Source of the DNA: Armatimonadota bacterium
GTDB lineage: Bacteria; Armatimonadota; Armatimonadia; Armatimonadales; Capsulimonadaceae
NCBI GenBank assembly: GCA_025354405.1
Contig: JANXMY010000021.1
Coordinates: forward strand, 1 to 64,000
Direction of reading: 5' to 3'
Length of the DNA: 64,000 bases
Position 1 is the first letter of the stretch, and the number at the start of each line of letters is the position of its first letter. The position numbers were made by a program, and so were the translations under genes. Positions 42,074 to 52,200 of this stretch are shown here, piece after piece. The notes beneath the pieces were generated by a model that worked only from the letters and a program-made list of their open reading frames with translations, ran no database searches and was not told where the DNA came from.

Positions 42074-43228
42074 ATGAGTACTCTGGCTTTATCCACTCCG
42101 TCCCACACTCCCGCCGACGTATCCGATTCGATCAATGCGGCAATCTTAGCTGTCTCAGAAGATACGATTCAGGGCTTTTCTGCCGACCCGCTGGGAGAAA
42201 TTGCCGACCGGTCCGGGGTTCCGATAGATACGGTTATCTCCCGGATTCAGGCCATGCTCCGAGCCGGGACCATACGCCGAGTGCGGCAGACTTTGATGGC
42301 GACCAATTTGGCACAGGGGTCCCTGATCGCCTGGCAGGTTCCGGCGGAGAAGCTGGACAGCGCGTTTAATTACTTGTTTGAGACCGATCCGTTTTCCGGC
42401 CATGTCGTGCTGCGCTCCACCGACTCTGCTACTCCCGGCTCGCAGTACAAGCTCTGGACGACCCTGAAAGTGCCGCAGGGTTACTCGATCACCAAATACG
42501 CTGACTTTCTGGCTGAGAAGATTGGGGCGGAGCATTACCGGCTTATGCCCGCGAACTGCCTGTTCGTCTTGGGGGTCGGCCACATCCGCCGCCGCGGCCT
42601 GGAGATTGGCAGCAAGGCCGATTCGCCCGCCGAGGTTCAGGACATGAATATCGTCGAGCTGAGCGAGCTGGACTGGCAGGTCTTGATGAGCCTGAAGCGT
42701 GAGTTCGAGCCGGACGAGATCACGCGGGACATTTGGGACGCCCGCGCCATGGAGGCCAAAGTCAGCCTGGAAACCTTCCTCAGCGTCGCCAGCTCACTGC
42801 ATGATCGGGGCGTCATCGGGCGATTCTCAACGTTCCTGGAACACGTCAAGGCCACCGCCGGGGAAGAGCGCGTCACCCGCTACAACGCGCTGTTTCACTG
42901 GGCAGTCCCTACAGGCCGGGAACTGGAGGCAGGACGTGAAGTCGGCCGGTTCCACATCATGACACACGCTTACTGGCGCGAAGGTGGCCCAGAGTTCCGC
43001 AATGTCAACATCATGGGAGTAGCGCACGGCCTGGACAAGTCTGTTCTTCTGGCGCATAAAGCCGCGATGGATGTCCACCTGGAGAGTATCGGCATCCCCG
43101 TCAGTTACACTAACGTTTTCTGGGGTGGTCGCAGCGAGATCAAGCCGTCGGAGATTGCGCCCGCCGCTTTCCGCGATTTCTGCCGTCAGAATGACATTGA
43201 TCCGGAGTCGCTGCGCGAAGCGTCTTAA
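42074..43228 (+). CDS. two-unit Lrp/AsnC-like protein resembling fused siroheme decarboxylase subunits AhbA-AhbB
   Basis: 384 residues in two similar halves, each an HTH followed by an AsnC-type sensor fold. Half 1: DPLGEIADRSGVPIDTVISR, GTIRRVRQTLMATN, AWQVPAEKLDSAFNYLF and YKLWTTLKVPQG. Half 2: LSELDWQVLMSLKREFEPDE, DRGVIGRFSTFLEH, then VGRFHIMTHAYWREGGPEF and VNIMGVAHG. The VP-E and H-Y...N-w-TL/MVHG pattern is that of AhbA/AhbB and NirDL-GH proteins, which decarboxylate siroheme, rather than of DNA-binding Lrp. No other heme gene is near, so a regulator role remains possible. ATG at 42074 is taken because TACAAT lies 6 nt before it. Confidence 0.75.
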   Translation: MSTLALSTPSHTPADVSDSINAAILAVSEDTIQGFSADPLGEIADRSGVPIDTVISRIQAMLRAGTIRRVRQTLMATNLAQGSLIAWQVPAEKLDSAFNYLFETDPFSGHVVLRSTDSATPGSQYKLWTTLKVPQGYSITKYADFLAEKIGAEHYRLMPANCLFVLGVGHIRRRGLEIGSKADSPAEVQDMNIVELSELDWQVLMSLKREFEPDEITRDIWDARAMEAKVSLETFLSVASSLHDRGVIGRFSTFLEHVKATAGEERVTRYNALFHWAVPTGRELEAGREVGRFHIMTHAYWREGGPEFRNVNIMGVAHGLDKSVLLAHKAAMDVHLESIGIPVSYTNVFWGGRSEIKPSEIAPAAFRDFCRQNDIDPESLREAS

Positions 43229-43313
43229 TTTGGTTTCTTCTCTAGCTCAATCCCATAATGGGTGGGCCCGCACGGCTATTATGGGGACGGCAAAGGACCG
43301 AGTAGGCAGTGCT

Positions 43314-44468
43314 CTACCGGCGTCGTCCCCCGCCAAATGAAGACCGTCCGCCGCCAAACGAACCACCGCCAAACGATCCCCCGCCACCCGAGGAACGGCT
43401 GCCGCCGAACGAACCACCACCTCCGAATGATCCACCGCCAAAAGATCCCCCCGAGGGACGGCTGGCCGGTGCACTGCCGCCACCAAAAGAACCGCTGCCG
43501 AAGGAACCGCCACTGCCGCTGGATGGAAAGCTGCGCCGGCCGCTTCCGAATGACCCGCCATAGCCCGATGGCGCATTGCCGAAGGACCCACCAGAAGAAC
43601 GGGGAGCGGTCGTGCCGAAACCGGAACGACCACTGCCGAAGGAACCACTACCACTTGGGCGACTGCTGCCAAACGAACTGCTTCCGCCAAACGAACGATT
43701 TCCGCCGAAAGTACTGCCTGAACTGCCGAAGGCTCGTTTGCCACCGGCTGCACCGCCATTAAAGGACGTGCGCGCGGCCTGGTTGTACACAGTCCGGTTG
43801 ACGACACGCATCGGAGTGAAGCTGGAACGATTCGCAGAGTAGTAATTGTGGTAGGAGTTCCAGCCGTAGTAGGGCGATCCGCCGATGAGAAAGTGCAGCC
43901 CAATCATCGGCCCGATTATGCTGTAAGGGCTGTAGCCATAATAACCGCCATAATAGGACATTCCGGGGGACCAGCCCATGCCGCTGAATGCGGACCAGCT
44001 TGGAGCAAGGCCGACGTAGACCGGCTGCGTGTAAGCGTAGTTTTGTGGAAACGGATACCATCGAGTTCCGGGCTGGGCCGCATTTTCCAGTGATGCTCCG
44101 GCGGGAATATACAGCGTAGGAAACTGACCATTGTTGACAAAATACATGCCGCCGGTGGCTGACCGACCGAATTTCATCACATATAGATTCTGGTTGGCAA
44201 AGGGCACGACGATCGTTCCCTGCTGGGAGTACATCTGGTAGCCGCCCTGGTCGAACACCGCACGCTGAATCGGGACCTGCTGACCGGTAGGGACTTCCGT
44301 CCAGTTGTAAGCTTGTCCACCCTGTTGTCCTGGCTGGCCCTGACCGCCTTGCTGATTGATCGTAACCGGAGTGGTTGGCGGAGCCATCATGACCGGTGCG
44401 CTATTGTGCGAGCAGCCGGCAAGTAGTGGCAGCGCAGCAGCCAAAATAGTTGAATGGAGTAGCTTCAC
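43314..44468 (-). CDS. lipoprotein with Gly/Ser-rich low-complexity C-terminus
   Basis: 384 residues. KLLHSTILAAALPLLAGC is a lipoprotein signal with lipobox LAGC. A Gln/Gly linker, a folded part (YNWTEVPTGQQVPIQRAVFD, VVPFANQNLYVMKFGRS), a hydrophobic Tyr/Gly stretch (MSYYGGYYGYSPYSIIGPMI) and about 150 residues of SFGGG/SFGSG repeats ending in Arg follow. The GTG at 44468 has TTGAGGAAA 6 nt upstream and sits 10 nt after the previous gene; longer starts would overlap it. The DNA complement of the repeat gives a Pro-rich frame, which is a shadow. Family not recognised; surface or adhesive roles are guesses. Confidence 0.75.
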   Translation of the reverse strand: MKLLHSTILAAALPLLAGCSHNSAPVMMAPPTTPVTINQQGGQGQPGQQGGQAYNWTEVPTGQQVPIQRAVFDQGGYQMYSQQGTIVVPFANQNLYVMKFGRSATGGMYFVNNGQFPTLYIPAGASLENAAQPGTRWYPFPQNYAYTQPVYVGLAPSWSAFSGMGWSPGMSYYGGYYGYSPYSIIGPMIGLHFLIGGSPYYGWNSYHNYYSANRSSFTPMRVVNRTVYNQAARTSFNGGAAGGKRAFGSSGSTFGGNRSFGGSSSFGSSRPSGSGSFGSGRSGFGTTAPRSSGGSFGNAPSGYGGSFGSGRRSFPSSGSGGSFGSGSFGGGSAPASRPSGGSFGGGSFGGGGSFGGSRSSGGGGSFGGGSFGGGRSSFGGGRRR

Positions 44469-44478
44469 AGGTATTTCC

Positions 44479-45606
44479 TCAAGACGTTTCAATAATCTCG
44501 ACATTGGCACGCGGTACGATGACGACGCTGCCATCATCGAGGGCGGCTTCCAGCACGCGCACGGAGGCTCCTGAGCCAACGATGGTCAGCTGCGGGGGCA
44601 GCGCGGCAACGGTCGCCAGCTTGCCGAAGTAAGGCTCTCGGATCAGGCGGATCGGTGTGCCGATCGCCAGGCTTCCTTCGTCGCCGGCTTCTGCTTTCGA
44701 GGACTCCGCGGAGGGAGGCAGCGGCACGATCACCTCCGGGCGGATCACACCGGCGCGTATCTGCGTCGCGCCATTAATCGAAGCTGATTTCCCTTCAAGT
44801 GACTTGAGTAGCTCGAACGTTCGCCGAGCCATCGCGATCGTCCCAAAGCCTTCCGTGATCACGAGCGTGAGCGTAATATTTTCATGGCCGGTAATTGCGA
44901 CCCCAATATCATACCCTAGGAATGCGATGAGGTCTTTGTCAATAATACCGCCTACGACAATACCGATGACTCCGACATCAGAAGCCTTGCGCAGAGCGGC
45001 CCCGGAGATATTTGCTCCGCCGATGATGATCTTTCCGGCCAGCACGGGGGTAATTTCCGCTTCGGTCAGATCGCTTTCCGGAGACTTCGAGACAACGGTG
45101 ATTTCCCCCACCCGTTCACCGCCGATCCCGAAGATGCCCTGGATTAAAGCTCCCTCGGTTTGAACGATCACGCCCTCACCCGGCATTGTCTCTGCGATCG
45201 TGCCGGAAAGGTACGCCGTCAGATCAATTGGCAGAGGGGGCTGGCGAACGCCGACATTCCCGGAGACAGCACTGATGGTTTCAATCACGCCAGCGATCGG
45301 CGATTTGGCTTCCGACTTGAACATCCCGAAAAAGGCTTTGGTCGCCGCCAGTATCTGGCCCTTCTCGACCGTATCCCCCTCTTTGACCAGCAGAGCACCT
45401 GGCATCTCATCAGCGTCGATCCCAAGCTGGGCGGCGACTTTTACCGACTGCATCAGACCCGGCAGTGAGGCGCGAGCGACCACGGTGTCCGGCGTGACCG
45501 TCTGCCCGACCTGCACTAAAACCTGGCCCTTAAGTGGCAGGCGGCGCGTTCGCTGGATAAGTGTATGGGCACTGACTTTCAGCCCTGGCGTATATGCTGT
45601 TCCCAA
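44479..45606 (-). CDS. barrel-sandwich (RnfC/biotinyl-like) conserved protein of unknown function
   Basis: 375 residues, soluble. The N-terminus LKVSAHTLIQRTRRLPLKGQ is followed by two lipoyl-like hammerhead segments, VLVQVGQTVTPDTVVARA and LLVKEGDTVEKGQILAATK, and IAGVIETISAVSGNVGV. The middle is rich in Gly/Ile (GKIIIGGANISGAAL and GVIGIVVGGIIDKDL), and a KOW-like end (IGTPIRLIREPYFGKLATV) suggests RNA or protein binding. No attachment Lys motif is certain. The TTG start has AGGAG 6 nt upstream. It is followed after 10 nt by the Gly-rich lipoprotein gene. I recognise the fold, not the function. Confidence 0.7.
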   Translation of the reverse strand: MGTAYTPGLKVSAHTLIQRTRRLPLKGQVLVQVGQTVTPDTVVARASLPGLMQSVKVAAQLGIDADEMPGALLVKEGDTVEKGQILAATKAFFGMFKSEAKSPIAGVIETISAVSGNVGVRQPPLPIDLTAYLSGTIAETMPGEGVIVQTEGALIQGIFGIGGERVGEITVVSKSPESDLTEAEITPVLAGKIIIGGANISGAALRKASDVGVIGIVVGGIIDKDLIAFLGYDIGVAITGHENITLTLVITEGFGTIAMARRTFELLKSLEGKSASINGATQIRAGVIRPEVIVPLPPSAESSKAEAGDEGSLAIGTPIRLIREPYFGKLATVAALPPQLTIVGSGASVRVLEAALDDGSVVIVPRANVEIIETS

Positions 45607-45650
45607 ATTTGCTCCTGATAAAAGAGGTTCTCAGATTGACTCTCGAAAAG

Positions 45651-47096
45651 TTATGAATCGTGCTTTGCGTGCAATGTAATTACTGTGACCGAAACCGCCG
45701 GACATGTTAACCCGGTCAGATGCTTTCCCTGTAGGGATGGCTTGACTGCCTTACCCCAATTGGGACTAGCATCCTCCGGCCCCGTTCCCGACAAACAGTA
45801 CGTCCCGGCAACCGAAAAATCGCGGGGCGAATCTATCTCGACCTGAAGGGAATTCACTGACTGATAACTTCGGTTGACGATCCAGATCGCTAGAGATTTC
45901 CCATCTTCCGAGCAGCTGGCATATCCGGAGATTTGGGCATTGCCGCCAGTCATGCCGACCATTTTTTTCTGAACGAATTGACCCCAGAGGGCAACGGCCC
46001 GACCCGTCGGCAGCAGCGCGTTCGTCGGCCCCAGGCTGTACCACTGACTGTGCGCCGCTTCGGCATCGCTGACCCAGCGTGTCGTCCAGACCATCGCGGA
46101 CAAGACATTCGGACGGGCCATCATCTGTCCCAAAGTGTCGAACGTCACGAGCGTATGGCCCAGGGTGTTGGTACCAGGCCATCCGTTTTCGGAATAGTCT
46201 TTAGAATTGGTCTCCGCTACGATCACCTGCAGCCGAGCACGGTCGGCTGCAGGTGCATTGCGGCCAATCGCGGCTAGGGCCACATCAACATCTCGCACCG
46301 TGTTTTCGTTAGGATGCGAAACAAAGTGCTCGTAGCCTTTCCAGTCCCAGCAATTATAAACGCTCAGGGTCAGAAAATCCAGGGACGAGGCTGCACCGGG
46401 CAGAAACCGCTTCCACCAGCTTTCTGAGTTACCGCTGGCTCCGATTTTTATAGTCGGGTCGACAGCTTTCATTGCGCGTGAGAACGCCATCACTATGCGG
46501 GCCATTTCTTCAGGCGTCCCTTTGTCGCTGTTCCAGTTTTCGTTGCCGATCTCCCAGTATCTTACTCCGTACTTTTTCACTTTGTTGGCGTACTGCACCC
46601 AGGCAGCGGCGGACTCCAACCACTGGGTCTCTGTCAGGCCAGACGCTTTCTCCGTGCTGTAACCGACGACGATATAAGCCTCCGCCCCGACTTTGCGAGT
46701 GCAGGCCACATACTGATCAAAGTCCATGCGCTGGCCTTTGACCCCACCATACCAGCCCAGTGAAACAGGAAGCGGGCGGGAATAAGGTGGCTCCGACCAG
46801 CGATAAAAATCAGATTTCGCGCCGCCGGGATAGCGCAGCCACCGAGCACCCATATCAGCTAAAGCGGCATCGAGCGGACGCGCCACAGGCCGATTGGCAT
46901 CGTGATCACGGAGGTAATTGAGATTAATTCCGACAAAGCGGTCCGCCCCCTCCCGGACGATATGGCGTGTATTTACTGTCAGCGTCACAAGATCTGGCTG
47001 TGCCCCTAACCTTGCAGTCGTGAACAAAATCGCGGTCAGCATCACCGCTAGACCAGACATCAACAAACGATTAATGCGCTGCCTCCTCGCCGTCAT
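45651..47096 (-). CDS. secreted glycoside hydrolase, alpha-L-arabinofuranosidase-like (clan GH-A, GH51/GH39 type)
   Basis: 481 residues. A signal peptide is formed by RRQRINRLLMSGLAVMLTAI and the following residues. TIM barrel: GARWLRYPGGAKSDFYRW, then RYWEIGNENWNSDKGTPEE with the acid/base Glu in GNE, and LQVIVAETNSKDY with the nucleophile Glu. A C-terminal beta-sandwich (SLAIWIVNRSYQSVNSLQVE) completes the GH51-like layout. It likely cleaves arabinofuranosides from plant polysaccharide. Start at ATG 47096 overlaps ppa by 26 bp; AGGAGG lies inside this, so a start near 47075 is possible. Confidence 0.82.
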   Translation of the reverse strand: MTARRQRINRLLMSGLAVMLTAILFTTARLGAQPDLVTLTVNTRHIVREGADRFVGINLNYLRDHDANRPVARPLDAALADMGARWLRYPGGAKSDFYRWSEPPYSRPLPVSLGWYGGVKGQRMDFDQYVACTRKVGAEAYIVVGYSTEKASGLTETQWLESAAAWVQYANKVKKYGVRYWEIGNENWNSDKGTPEEMARIVMAFSRAMKAVDPTIKIGASGNSESWWKRFLPGAASSLDFLTLSVYNCWDWKGYEHFVSHPNENTVRDVDVALAAIGRNAPAADRARLQVIVAETNSKDYSENGWPGTNTLGHTLVTFDTLGQMMARPNVLSAMVWTTRWVSDAEAAHSQWYSLGPTNALLPTGRAVALWGQFVQKKMVGMTGGNAQISGYASCSEDGKSLAIWIVNRSYQSVNSLQVEIDSPRDFSVAGTYCLSGTGPEDASPNWGKAVKPSLQGKHLTGLTCPAVSVTVITLHAKHDS

Positions 47097-47601
47097 GTGG
47101 CAGGCGGAACTTCTGAATCACGGCGTGGGCGGTCGCAACATCCTGCCAGCCCAGCACGGTCGTCTCTTTGTCTTCCAGGTCCTTATAGATGTCGAAAAAG
47201 TGTACGATCTCTTTCAAGATATGCGCGGGCAAATCGGAGAGATGTTCGATTCCCTCGAAGCGCGGGTCGGCAGCGGCGACCGATAGAATCTTCTCGTCCG
47301 GCCCTTTTTCATCGCGCATCATCAGGACCCCCAGAGGCCGGGCGGCAATCAGGCAGCCGGGAAAAGTCGGCTGGGTCGTGATGACGAGAATATCGAGCGG
47401 GTCGCCGTCCTCTGCCAAAGTATCGCAGATCCAGCCGTAATCAAAGGGGTAAAACAGTGGCGAGTAGAGGGTCCGATCCAGCTTGAAAATACCTAACTCA
47501 TGGTCGTACTCATATTTGTTCGAGGATCCCTGCGGGATTTCTACGATCATATTGACGATCACGGGTGCCTGATCGCCAAGCGGGACTTCAAGATATGACA
47601 T
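47071..47601 (-). CDS. ppa: inorganic pyrophosphatase, family I
   Basis: 176 residues, typical. VNMIVEIPQGSSNKYEYD, YPFDYGWICDTLAEDGDPLD and EHLSDLPAHILKEIVHFFDIYKDLE are the metal- and PPi-binding blocks of soluble family I enzymes. It pulls biosynthetic reactions by hydrolysing PPi. Its 3' end overlaps the glycoside hydrolase start. Confidence 0.96.
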   Translation of the reverse strand: MSYLEVPLGDQAPVIVNMIVEIPQGSSNKYEYDHELGIFKLDRTLYSPLFYPFDYGWICDTLAEDGDPLDILVITTQPTFPGCLIAARPLGVLMMRDEKGPDEKILSVAAADPRFEGIEHLSDLPAHILKEIVHFFDIYKDLEDKETTVLGWQDVATAHAVIQKFRLPHDGEEAAH

Positions 47602-47646
47602 TTATTTTCCAGTCGGTGAGTTGGAGCTAAGTTCGCGAAAGGATAC

Positions 47647-49068
47647 TCATTTTCCTTCTCGTGCCAGTGCGTCTGTGAGCGTCGCGATGGAACCTGCAGA
47701 ATAGAGCTGCAAAAGAAAGCCGCCAATCTCAGCTGCCAGCACTTCCGACTCGCCTAAGTCTCCAAATATCTGTGTCTGACCCAGGAGTGGGCGCGGGTCG
47801 GCTTTGGACTCACGAGCCAGCGGCTGCAGCCGATCTGCAAGCGGATCGTTGAGGACATAGGGCACGTTTTTCTCATCTAGCCCCGCCAGGTAGCGCATCC
47901 ATCCTGCGACCGCAAGAGACAGCAGCCGGGTGGAGCGTCCAGCCGCAAGTGCCTCCTGAAGTGAGGGCAAAAGAAACTTGGGTACTTTCGAGGAACCGTC
48001 CAGACAAATACGGGTGACCTGATCTTTGATCGCGGGATTGGCAAAGCGGGTTAGCAGCGTCCTTTGATAGTCAGCCAGATCGATGCCGGGAACAGGGGCG
48101 AGCAGCGGTGTGATCTCTTCGTCCATTAGTCGGCGGATAAAATCGAAAAAGAGTGGGGCGGCAATTATTTCGTGGATATACTCGAAGCCCGCCAGAAAAC
48201 CGAGATAGCCCATCGCCGAGTGGCTGGCGTTCAGCAGACGAATTTTCATCATCTCGTAAGGGTGAACGTCTGAAGTAAACTGCGCTCCGGCCAGCTCCAG
48301 GGGAGGCCGTCCATTTGCAAAGTTATCTTCAATAATCCACTGCAGGAATGGTTCACAGACCACCGGCCAGGCATCTTCGACACCGAATTCCTGACGGACG
48401 AGAAGGCGATCGGCATCCGTCGTCTGCGGCGTGATCCGGTCTACCATGCAATTTGGGAAGGTGACGTTCGCCTCGATCCATGCTCGCAGCTGCGAATCAC
48501 CCTTGCGGAGATGTCCCAGCAGCGCCGCACGTGCCGTATCGCCATTACTTTGCAGGTTGTCGCAGGAAAGCACTGTGAAAGGCGGCAAACCGCGTTTTCG
48601 GCGCCGCCTCAGAGCTTCCACAAGAATTCCGAACACATTCTGTGGGCTGGTGTCTACCCCATAGCCGCCCTCGGTGATCGTCAGTGAGACAATACGCGTC
48701 TCCAGCGCTGCCAGCGTCTCCAATACCGATTCCGGGTCGTCGGGCCCGAACAGATATTGCGTCATTGCTCCGATGACCCGTGCCGTATCCCCGGCCGCAT
48801 CACGGGTGACTACCGTATAGAGGCAGTCCTGCGGCACGAGTGCGTCACGCATGGCAGAATCTGCAGGACGAATGCCCACGCCGCAAATCCCCCACCCTTC
48901 GCCTTTGCCCAGGTTCAGCAGGTCGTCAATATACACGGCTTCATGCGCCCGGTGAAAGCCGCCGACTCCGATGTGTACGATGCCATGAGTGACGGCGTGA
49001 CGGTCGTAGCGAGGAACGGCGAGTGTGGAGCTGAGGGAAAAGAGCGACAAGTTATTCAGAGTACTCAA
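47647..49068 (-). CDS. mannitol dehydrogenase-family oxidoreductase (fructuronate reductase/polyol dehydrogenase type)
   Basis: 473 residues. IVHIGVGGFHRAHEAVYIDDLL is the NAD-binding N-terminus of the long-chain mannitol/tagaturonate/fructuronate group; TITEGGYGVDTS, PNCMVDRITPQTTD and MKIRLLNASHSAMGYLGFLAG (catalytic Lys and His region) follow. It interconverts a keto-sugar (acid) and a polyol; a uronate role would fit the plant-sugar context. No ATG is in frame: the start is TTG at 49068, just after an 11-bp tandem repeat that also supplies the GGGATGAGA ribosome site. Confidence 0.88.
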   Translation of the reverse strand: MSTLNNLSLFSLSSTLAVPRYDRHAVTHGIVHIGVGGFHRAHEAVYIDDLLNLGKGEGWGICGVGIRPADSAMRDALVPQDCLYTVVTRDAAGDTARVIGAMTQYLFGPDDPESVLETLAALETRIVSLTITEGGYGVDTSPQNVFGILVEALRRRRKRGLPPFTVLSCDNLQSNGDTARAALLGHLRKGDSQLRAWIEANVTFPNCMVDRITPQTTDADRLLVRQEFGVEDAWPVVCEPFLQWIIEDNFANGRPPLELAGAQFTSDVHPYEMMKIRLLNASHSAMGYLGFLAGFEYIHEIIAAPLFFDFIRRLMDEEITPLLAPVPGIDLADYQRTLLTRFANPAIKDQVTRICLDGSSKVPKFLLPSLQEALAAGRSTRLLSLAVAGWMRYLAGLDEKNVPYVLNDPLADRLQPLARESKADPRPLLGQTQIFGDLGESEVLAAEIGGFLLQLYSAGSIATLTDALAREGK

Positions 49069-49071
49069 TGA

Positions 49072-49101
49072 CTATCTCATCCCTATCTCATCCCTATCTC
49101 A
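49072..49101. repeat. 11-bp tandem repeat at the translation start of the mannitol-dehydrogenase-family gene
   Basis: CTATCTCATCC is repeated 2.7 times without change. On the minus strand the repeat reads GGATGAGATAG and ends 3 nt before the TTG start, so its copy number could shift the ribosome site. Confidence 0.75.
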
Positions 49102-49183
49102 TAGTGCCCGAAAGTACTGCCTGCTCCGGGTTTTCTTCTAGGCGCTCCTGAGTACTTGTGAACAAGTAACCTGGGGTTTTCCT

Positions 49184-49233
49184 CAGCCCCGAAGGGGCTT
49201 TCTCCGAATAGCCCGGCCTTTCAAGGCTGGGTC
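49184..49233. repeat. REP-like double palindrome downstream of metH
   Basis: AGCCCCGAAGGGGCT is followed after 11 bases by an imperfect CCCGGCCTTTCAAGGCTGGG palindrome. Two adjacent GC hairpins of this form resemble REP/RAYT-type repeats. A further hairpin (AGTGTAT...ATACACT) at 49255-49286 lies just past the metH stop. The gap 49102-49298 holds no gene. Confidence 0.5.
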
Positions 49234-49298
49234 TAGTCTTGGTGTAACGGCGAAGTGTATGGTATTCAGCCGGCAAATACACTACGAAGCGGCGAAAA

Positions 49299-52200
49299 TC
49301 ACTCAGGATCGTAGTTCAGTACCGGTGAGAGCCACCGCTCCATGACTGGCAGGTCGAAGCCTTTACGCGCGGCGTAATCCTCTGCCTGGTCCCGCTCGAT
49401 TTTGCCGACCGAAAAGTACTTCGCCTCGGGATGCGATAGGTACAGGCCGGAAACGGAGGCTGCCGGATACATCGCCATGCTTTCTGTGAGTGTGATACCG
49501 GCATTGTCTTCAGCATGAAGCAGTCCAAACAGCGTCAGCTTCTCCGTATGGTCCGGGCACGCCGGGTACCCCGGCGCGGGACGGATACCCCGGTAACGCT
49601 CCCTAATCAAGTCTTCCGAGGTCAGATCCTCGTCCAGTCCAAAACCGCTTTCATCCCGGACCTGCTTGTGGAGATACTCGGCGAAGGCTTCCGCCAGACG
49701 GTCCGCAAGCGCACTCACCATGATGGCATTGTAATCGTCGAGGTCAGCCCGGTATTTCCCGGCGAGTTCGTCGACCCCCACCCCGGCCGTGACTGCGAAT
49801 GCGCCTAAATAATCGGCCAGGCCCGTCTCGCGGGGCGCGATATAGTCCGAGAGAGCTTTGTTCGCGTTCTCCCCAGTCTTCTCGCCCTGCTGGCGGAGCG
49901 TGTGGAAGCGGGTCAAGACTTGCTCCCGGGTCTCATCCGAGTACAGCTCGATATCATCCCCGACCGAGTTAGCGGGGAAGACGCCGTAAACGCCACTTGC
50001 CGAAATCGATTTGTCGCTAATTATCTGCTGCAGAAGAGACTGCGCTTCTTCGTACAGTTTACAGGCGCTTTCGCCGATAAGCGGATCATCGAAAATCTCC
50101 GGATAGCGGCCATGCAGCTCCCAGGCCCGGAAAAATGGCGACCAGTCGATAAAAGGCACCAGTTTCTCAAGCGGCAAGTTCTGGACGGTGCGGACCCCGA
50201 CAAAAGATGGCCTGGCAATGTCTTCGCTCTTCCAGACAATCGGCGTTTTATTCAGACGTGCTTCGACCAGTGTCCGCGACTTCTTCTCGGAGCGCTTCCC
50301 GGCATGAACCTCTCGTGCCACCTGCTGCTCCTGGGCGATTTCAGCGATATAGGCCGCTTTATTGTCAGTGCTCAGCAGATTGCTGACGACCCCGACCGCA
50401 CGGGATGCATCCAGCACATGGATCACAGAATGCTTGTAGTGCGGTGCGATTTTCACTGCCGTATGCACCCGGCTGGTGGTCGCTCCACCAATCAGCAGCG
50501 GGATTTCAAATCCCTGCCGCTGCATCTCGCGGGCGACATGTGCCATCTCGTCGAGCGATGGTGTAATCAAACCGCTCAGGCCGATCACATCCACATTTTC
50601 CTCGCGGGCTCGGGTCAGAATCTTCTCGGCGGAAACCATCACCCCCATGTCAATAATCTCATAATTGTTGCAGCCTAGCACCACGCCGACGATATTCTTA
50701 CCGATATCGTGGACATCGCCTTTGACTGTCGCCATCAGCACTTTGCCCTGCGCCTGCGAGTCGCCGGAGAGCCGCTTTTCTTCTTCCATATAGGGCAGAA
50801 GAACCGCGACAGCCCGCTTCATCACCCGCGCACTTTTCACCACCTGCGGCAAAAACATCTTACCTGCTCCAAAGAGGTCCCCGACGATGTTCATTCCCGT
50901 CATGAGCGGCCCTTCGATGACTTCCAGGGGCTTCGGGTACTTCTGCCGGGCTTCCTCCGTGTCAGCTTCGATATGGTCCGTCAGGCCTTTGACCAGAGCA
51001 TGGGACAGACGCTCTTCGACCGTTCCCTGTCGCCAGAGCTCTTCAGTCTTCTCGGTGGCCACTGCCCCTTTGACCGAATCCGCAAAGATAAGGAGCCTGT
51101 CAGTCGAGTCGGAGCGGCGATTGAACAGTGCATCTTCGACTAGTGCCAGCAGGCCAGGTTCGATTTCGGCGTAGACACCCAGCTGCCCGGCATTAACAAT
51201 ACCCATATCCAGACCTGCCTGGATGGCATGATACAGGAACGCCGTGTGCATGGCCTCGCGCACAACGTTATTGCCCCGGAATGAAAACGACAGGTTACTG
51301 ACGCCGCCGGATACATGGCAGCCAGGCAAAGTGGCCTTGATTGTCCGAGTCGCCTCAATGAAGTCGACAGCATAGTTGTTATGCTCTTCGATACCTGTGG
51401 CAATCGTCAAAATATTCGGATCGAAGATGATGTCTTCGGGCGGGAAACCGACCTCGCGTGTCAGGATATTGTATGCGCGGGTGCAGATTTCAACTTTACG
51501 GTCTTTGCTGTCTGCTTGCCCGAGTTCGTCGAAGGCCATTACCACCACTGCTGCGCCGTAGCGGCGAACTTTGTGGGCCTGTTCACGAAACTTGTCTTCG
51601 CCCTCTTTGAGGCTGATCGAGTTGACGATTCCCTTCCCTGGCAGACATTTTAGGCCCGCTTCAATCACGGTCCATTTCGAGCTGTCCACCATGATAGGCA
51701 CGGGGTTGATGTTTGGCTCGCCCTGGATCAGGTTCAGAAACGTCGCCATGGCCGTCTCGCCGTCGAGCATGCCTTCGTCCATGTTGACATCCACGATCTG
51801 CGCCCCGTTGTCCACCTGCTGCTGGGCGACTGTCAGTGCGGCCTCGTAGTTGCCCTCTAAAATCAGCTTCTTGAATTTTGGCGACCCGGTAACATTCGTG
51901 CGCTCTCCGACATTGACGAAATTTGTCTCAGGCCGCCACTGAAACATCTGTGTTCCATTGAGACGTGTCAGAGTAGCTGTGTCTGGGACACAGCGCGGGG
52001 GACAGTTATGGACCGCTTCCGCGATGGCGCGGATATGGGCATCCGTCGTGCCGCAGCAGCCGCCAACGATATTCAGCCAGCCGTTCTGCGCCCATTCCAG
52101 AAGCTGCGGAGCCAGACTTTCCGGCGACTCCGGAAAACCCGTTTCGAGCATTGGGTCCGGCAGACCGGCATTGGGGTACGCACTCACATAGACCGGCGCG

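Noticed and set aside
43252-43285. CCCATAAT...ATTATGGG inverted repeat between convergent genes
   Set aside because: Eight-base arms, long loop and no U-tract; too weak to call a terminator.
43309-43563. Open Pro/Glu-rich plus-strand frame
   Set aside because: It is the complement of the SFGGG repeats of the minus-strand lipoprotein; no ribosome site.
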